Shown: piece after piece, positions 11,571-13,675 of the stretch
Layout: each line of letters begins with the position of its first letter
Position numbering within the stretch: the first letter of the stretch is position 1
Origin: an uncultured Ruminococcus sp.
Lineage (GTDB): Bacteria > Bacillota > Clostridia > Oscillospirales > Acutalibacteraceae
Direction of reading: 5' to 3'
DNA length: 13,675 nt
NCBI GenBank assembly: GCA_902803125.1
Contig: CADCOZ010000235.1
Span: forward strand, 1-13,675
The notes under the pieces: generated by a model
Database searches by the model: none
What the model saw: the letters and a program-made list of their open reading frames with translations, nothing else
Told to the model about the DNA's origin: nothing
Translations under genes and position numbers: made by a program

Positions 11571-13035
11571 AGAAGGACTTCACCCTTTCTTTTCGGCTCA
11601 GCATTTCGTCAAAGCCATTGATATATTCATACGGGTATTTATAGTTAAATATGCGTTCGAGCGATTCGGACAGCGGCTTTTTCAGCTTGGTCACGGCACC
11701 GGCTCCACACCCTAATATGGTATGGGTTTCGTCCATGACATAAATATTGTAAAAGCTGTCAAACCCCTCTTTCGCCCACCCGACATTCTCTAAATTGCCT
11801 GCCATGCGGGTCTGCCGATAGAGATAATAGGGATGATAGCCTTCTGCTGTCAGTTTTTGTTCACCGTATTGAAGCATCGCACCCGCCGATGATACCGCAT
11901 AGGTATCCGGTGCTTCTCCTTGCAGGGTCAGACGGGACGACCGCTTCATCGCAAGGGTATGCACCGTGATGCTTTCGGGCGACAGCTCACACAAACGGTC
12001 AAGGGTTTGCCGAAAGCTGTCCGGCGTATCGGTGGGCAGTCCTGCAATCAAATCCATATTGATGTGGCGAAAACCGACCTCTCGTGCCAAAGCAAAGGCA
12101 TCGAGGGTTTCCTGTGCGGTGTGCCTTCTGCCGATGACCCGCAGAACGTCATCGTTCAGGGTCTGCGGATTGATGCTGATACGGTCTGCCCCACCCTGAA
12201 GAATTGCCTCCAGTTTTTCACGGTCAATCGTATCGGGACGGCCGGCTTCCACGGTAAACTCCCGACACGTCCGCATATCAAAACAGCGGCAGATCGTTTC
12301 CAACAGCACTTTCAGCTGTTCCGCACTGAGCGTGGTCGGCGTGCCGCCGCCGATATAAACACTTTCCAGCCGCAGCTGACACGCCGCCGCTATTTGAGCC
12401 GTCACTGCCAGTTCCTGACACAGCAGGGAAAAATACGGTTCCATCAGCTTTTTGGCGTTCTCAATCGTTTGTGACACGAACGAACAATACGAACACCGGC
12501 TCGGACAAAACGGAATCGACACATATAAGCTAAAGGAACGGGGCTGACTCAACGCCAATATCTTCTTTTCGTAGCGTTCTGTCACCGCACTGAGGGCGGT
12601 TTTTTCCTCCGACACTAACAATTCCTGCTGAAAATACGTCTTGGCATAGTCGACCCCATACTGTTCGGACAGCCGCCGAAACAGCTTGATAGGACGCACA
12701 CCTGTTAGAATCCCCCACGGCTGTGAATGTCCCGTCAGCCTGACCAAGACCCCATATAACGCCACCGCCAAGGCTTTTTCCAGAAACTTTTCACGTTCTT
12801 CGGGCGGCTGTTCATTATCCTGCACCACCGCCGTATCTTCTTCATAGCTGTCCCCGATAGCCGCAGACACAAAGATACGGTGACCGTCCCCTTCCGGAAA
12901 AAGAAGCGCCGTGACCAGCGGACGGACAGACGCATCCGGCTGTTCACGGCTTACCGTTATCTTATCATTCGGAAAGAACAGCCGCACCAGACTTTCTGTT
13001 TCATAGTGAAAGGTATGATTAAGATAAATCGTCAT
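11530..13035 (-). CDS. hemZ: Radical SAM coproporphyrinogen dehydrogenase HemZ
   Basis: 501 residues. An N-terminal domain of ~165 residues (with the marker PWGILTGVRPIKLFRRL) precedes the radical SAM core, whose Cys177, Cys181 and Cys184 (FCPSRCSYCSF) bind the 4Fe-4S cluster; IGGGTPT (228-234) contacts SAM; EAGRPDTI, NPQTLNDDVLRVIGRRH and NMDLIAGLPTDT follow as in HemN/HemZ. HemZ is the oxygen-independent coproporphyrinogen III oxidase-like family of Firmicutes, although in anaerobes lacking haem synthesis the real substrate is unclear. Start ATG 13035 is 9 nt after GAGGA; ATG 13041 is possible. It overlaps the MBL gene by 17 nt. MBL-hemZ pairing is common in Clostridia. Confidence 0.95.
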   Translation of the reverse strand: MTIYLNHTFHYETESLVRLFFPNDKITVSREQPDASVRPLVTALLFPEGDGHRIFVSAAIGDSYEEDTAVVQDNEQPPEEREKFLEKALAVALYGVLVRLTGHSQPWGILTGVRPIKLFRRLSEQYGVDYAKTYFQQELLVSEEKTALSAVTERYEKKILALSQPRSFSLYVSIPFCPSRCSYCSFVSQTIENAKKLMEPYFSLLCQELAVTAQIAAACQLRLESVYIGGGTPTTLSAEQLKVLLETICRCFDMRTCREFTVEAGRPDTIDREKLEAILQGGADRISINPQTLNDDVLRVIGRRHTAQETLDAFALAREVGFRHINMDLIAGLPTDTPDSFRQTLDRLCELSPESITVHTLAMKRSSRLTLQGEAPDTYAVSSAGAMLQYGEQKLTAEGYHPYYLYRQTRMAGNLENVGWAKEGFDSFYNIYVMDETHTILGCGAGAVTKLKKPLSESLERIFNYKYPYEYINGFDEMLSRKERVKSFYDELAEYLSQICL

Positions 13036-13669
13036 AAACATACATCCTCAAAAAAGTATTGAACTGCCGTTCATAGGACAGGGTAGAAATCTCACCGTGA
13101 CCGCTGTATACCATCGGGTTGCCCTTCAGCTGAGCCAGCCGTTTCATAGAGTGGTACATTTCCACAACATTTCCTGTGGGGAAATCGGTGCGTCCTGTCG
13201 TGCCGCTGATGAGGGTATCCCCTGTAAAGAGGTGATCGCTCAAGAGGTAGCAAACCCCGCCCTTGGTATGACCGGGCGTTGACAGCACCTGTATCGTATG
13301 GGACCCGAACGGCAGGCTGTCGTTGTCCTTCACACAAATATCCGCCGTAAACGGTTCCACCGTATCCCCGAAATGAAACGCCAGATTCTTGTCCTGTAAT
13401 TTCGGAAAATCCGCATCCGCCTCACCAATCACAATTTTCGCCTGCGGAAACTGTTTTTTCATAGAAGCCACGCCGCCGATATGGTCAAAATGTCCATGTG
13501 TCAGCAAAATATACTGTAAAGTATCCCTTCCGAACTCCTCTATGCGGCGAACCAATCCCATCGACCTATCGCCGGGATCCACCAACAGGGCTACCCTTTC
13601 TTCCTCATCAAACACAAAGTAACAATTTGCTCCCAGCTCTCCCAACGGATAGCACTCTACCTTTATCAT
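13019..13669 (-). CDS. MBL-fold metallo-hydrolase (glyoxalase II/YcbL-like)
   Basis: 216 residues, the size of single-domain hydrolases of the YcbL type, without the extra C-terminal helical domain of true glyoxalase II. Metal ligands are visible: His58, His60, Asp62, His63 (LLTHGHFDHIGG), His134 (STPGHTKGG), Asp151 (LFTGDTL) and His191 (YSGHGE). It begins MIKVECYPLGELGANCYFVFD, typical of the family. ATG 13669 is preferred; a GTG just before it at 13672 is also in frame, and only 6 bases are visible upstream, so the ribosome binding site is outside and the start could not be checked. It overlaps hemZ. It probably hydrolyses a thioester or similar substrate. Confidence 0.93.
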   Translation of the reverse strand: MIKVECYPLGELGANCYFVFDEEERVALLVDPGDRSMGLVRRIEEFGRDTLQYILLTHGHFDHIGGVASMKKQFPQAKIVIGEADADFPKLQDKNLAFHFGDTVEPFTADICVKDNDSLPFGSHTIQVLSTPGHTKGGVCYLLSDHLFTGDTLISGTTGRTDFPTGNVVEMYHSMKRLAQLKGNPMVYSGHGEISTLSYERQFNTFLRMYVYDDLS

Positions 13670-13675
13670 CACAAC

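Overview
The window reads as chromosome of a low-GC-lineage Gram-positive, spore-forming anaerobe, most likely a gut Clostridia member (Oscillospirales-like; inferred from protein families, gene order and style of intergenic repeats, not from a database match). It carries sporulation genes (yabP, yabQ, a SpoVB/YabM-type flippase), a DUF4364 protein, HemZ and a long-form ribosome hibernation factor. Nearly all genes lie on the minus strand; the exception is a two-gene plus-strand operon near the left end.

Left part (1-2500): a HAD-family hydrolase (minus) faces a plus-strand operon of a DUF4364 winged-helix protein and an unrecognised 126-residue protein (4-nt overlap). The HAD promoter has a perfect 7+1+7 palindrome between its -35 and -10 boxes. 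A bidirectional terminator separates the operon from a 77-residue orphan on the minus strand.

Middle (2500-4600): hpf (ribosome hibernation) has a clear sigma-A promoter and a structured leader. Upstream of it is a metal-dependent amidohydrolase with its own promoter, whose last codons lie inside a dispersed hairpin repeat.

Core (4600-10000): the order flippase (yabM) - mazG - hup - rqcP (yabO) - yabP - yabQ - divIC - S1 protein (yabR) is the Bacillus subtilis yabM-yabN-yabO-yabP-yabQ-divIC-yabR neighbourhood, with an HU gene inserted and the rqcP-yabP gap widened to about 490 bp by repeats. The cluster joins nucleotide-pool cleaning, DNA packaging, ribosome quality control, spore cortex formation and division.

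Right part (10000-13675): a zinc-ribbon/coiled-coil protein with its own strong promoter, then a tightly packed set on the minus strand: MBL-fold hydrolase, hemZ and a short uridine-kinase-like nucleoside kinase, overlapping at each junction.

I found no prophage, transposase, CRISPR array, rRNA or tRNA, and no obvious defence system. The least explained parts are the two orphan small proteins, the HAD and hpf promoter dyads, and the layered repeat block at 6356-6730 (multi-hairpin element, 7-bp repeats with a 21-bp super-period, and recurring AAATTCGCTG boxes).
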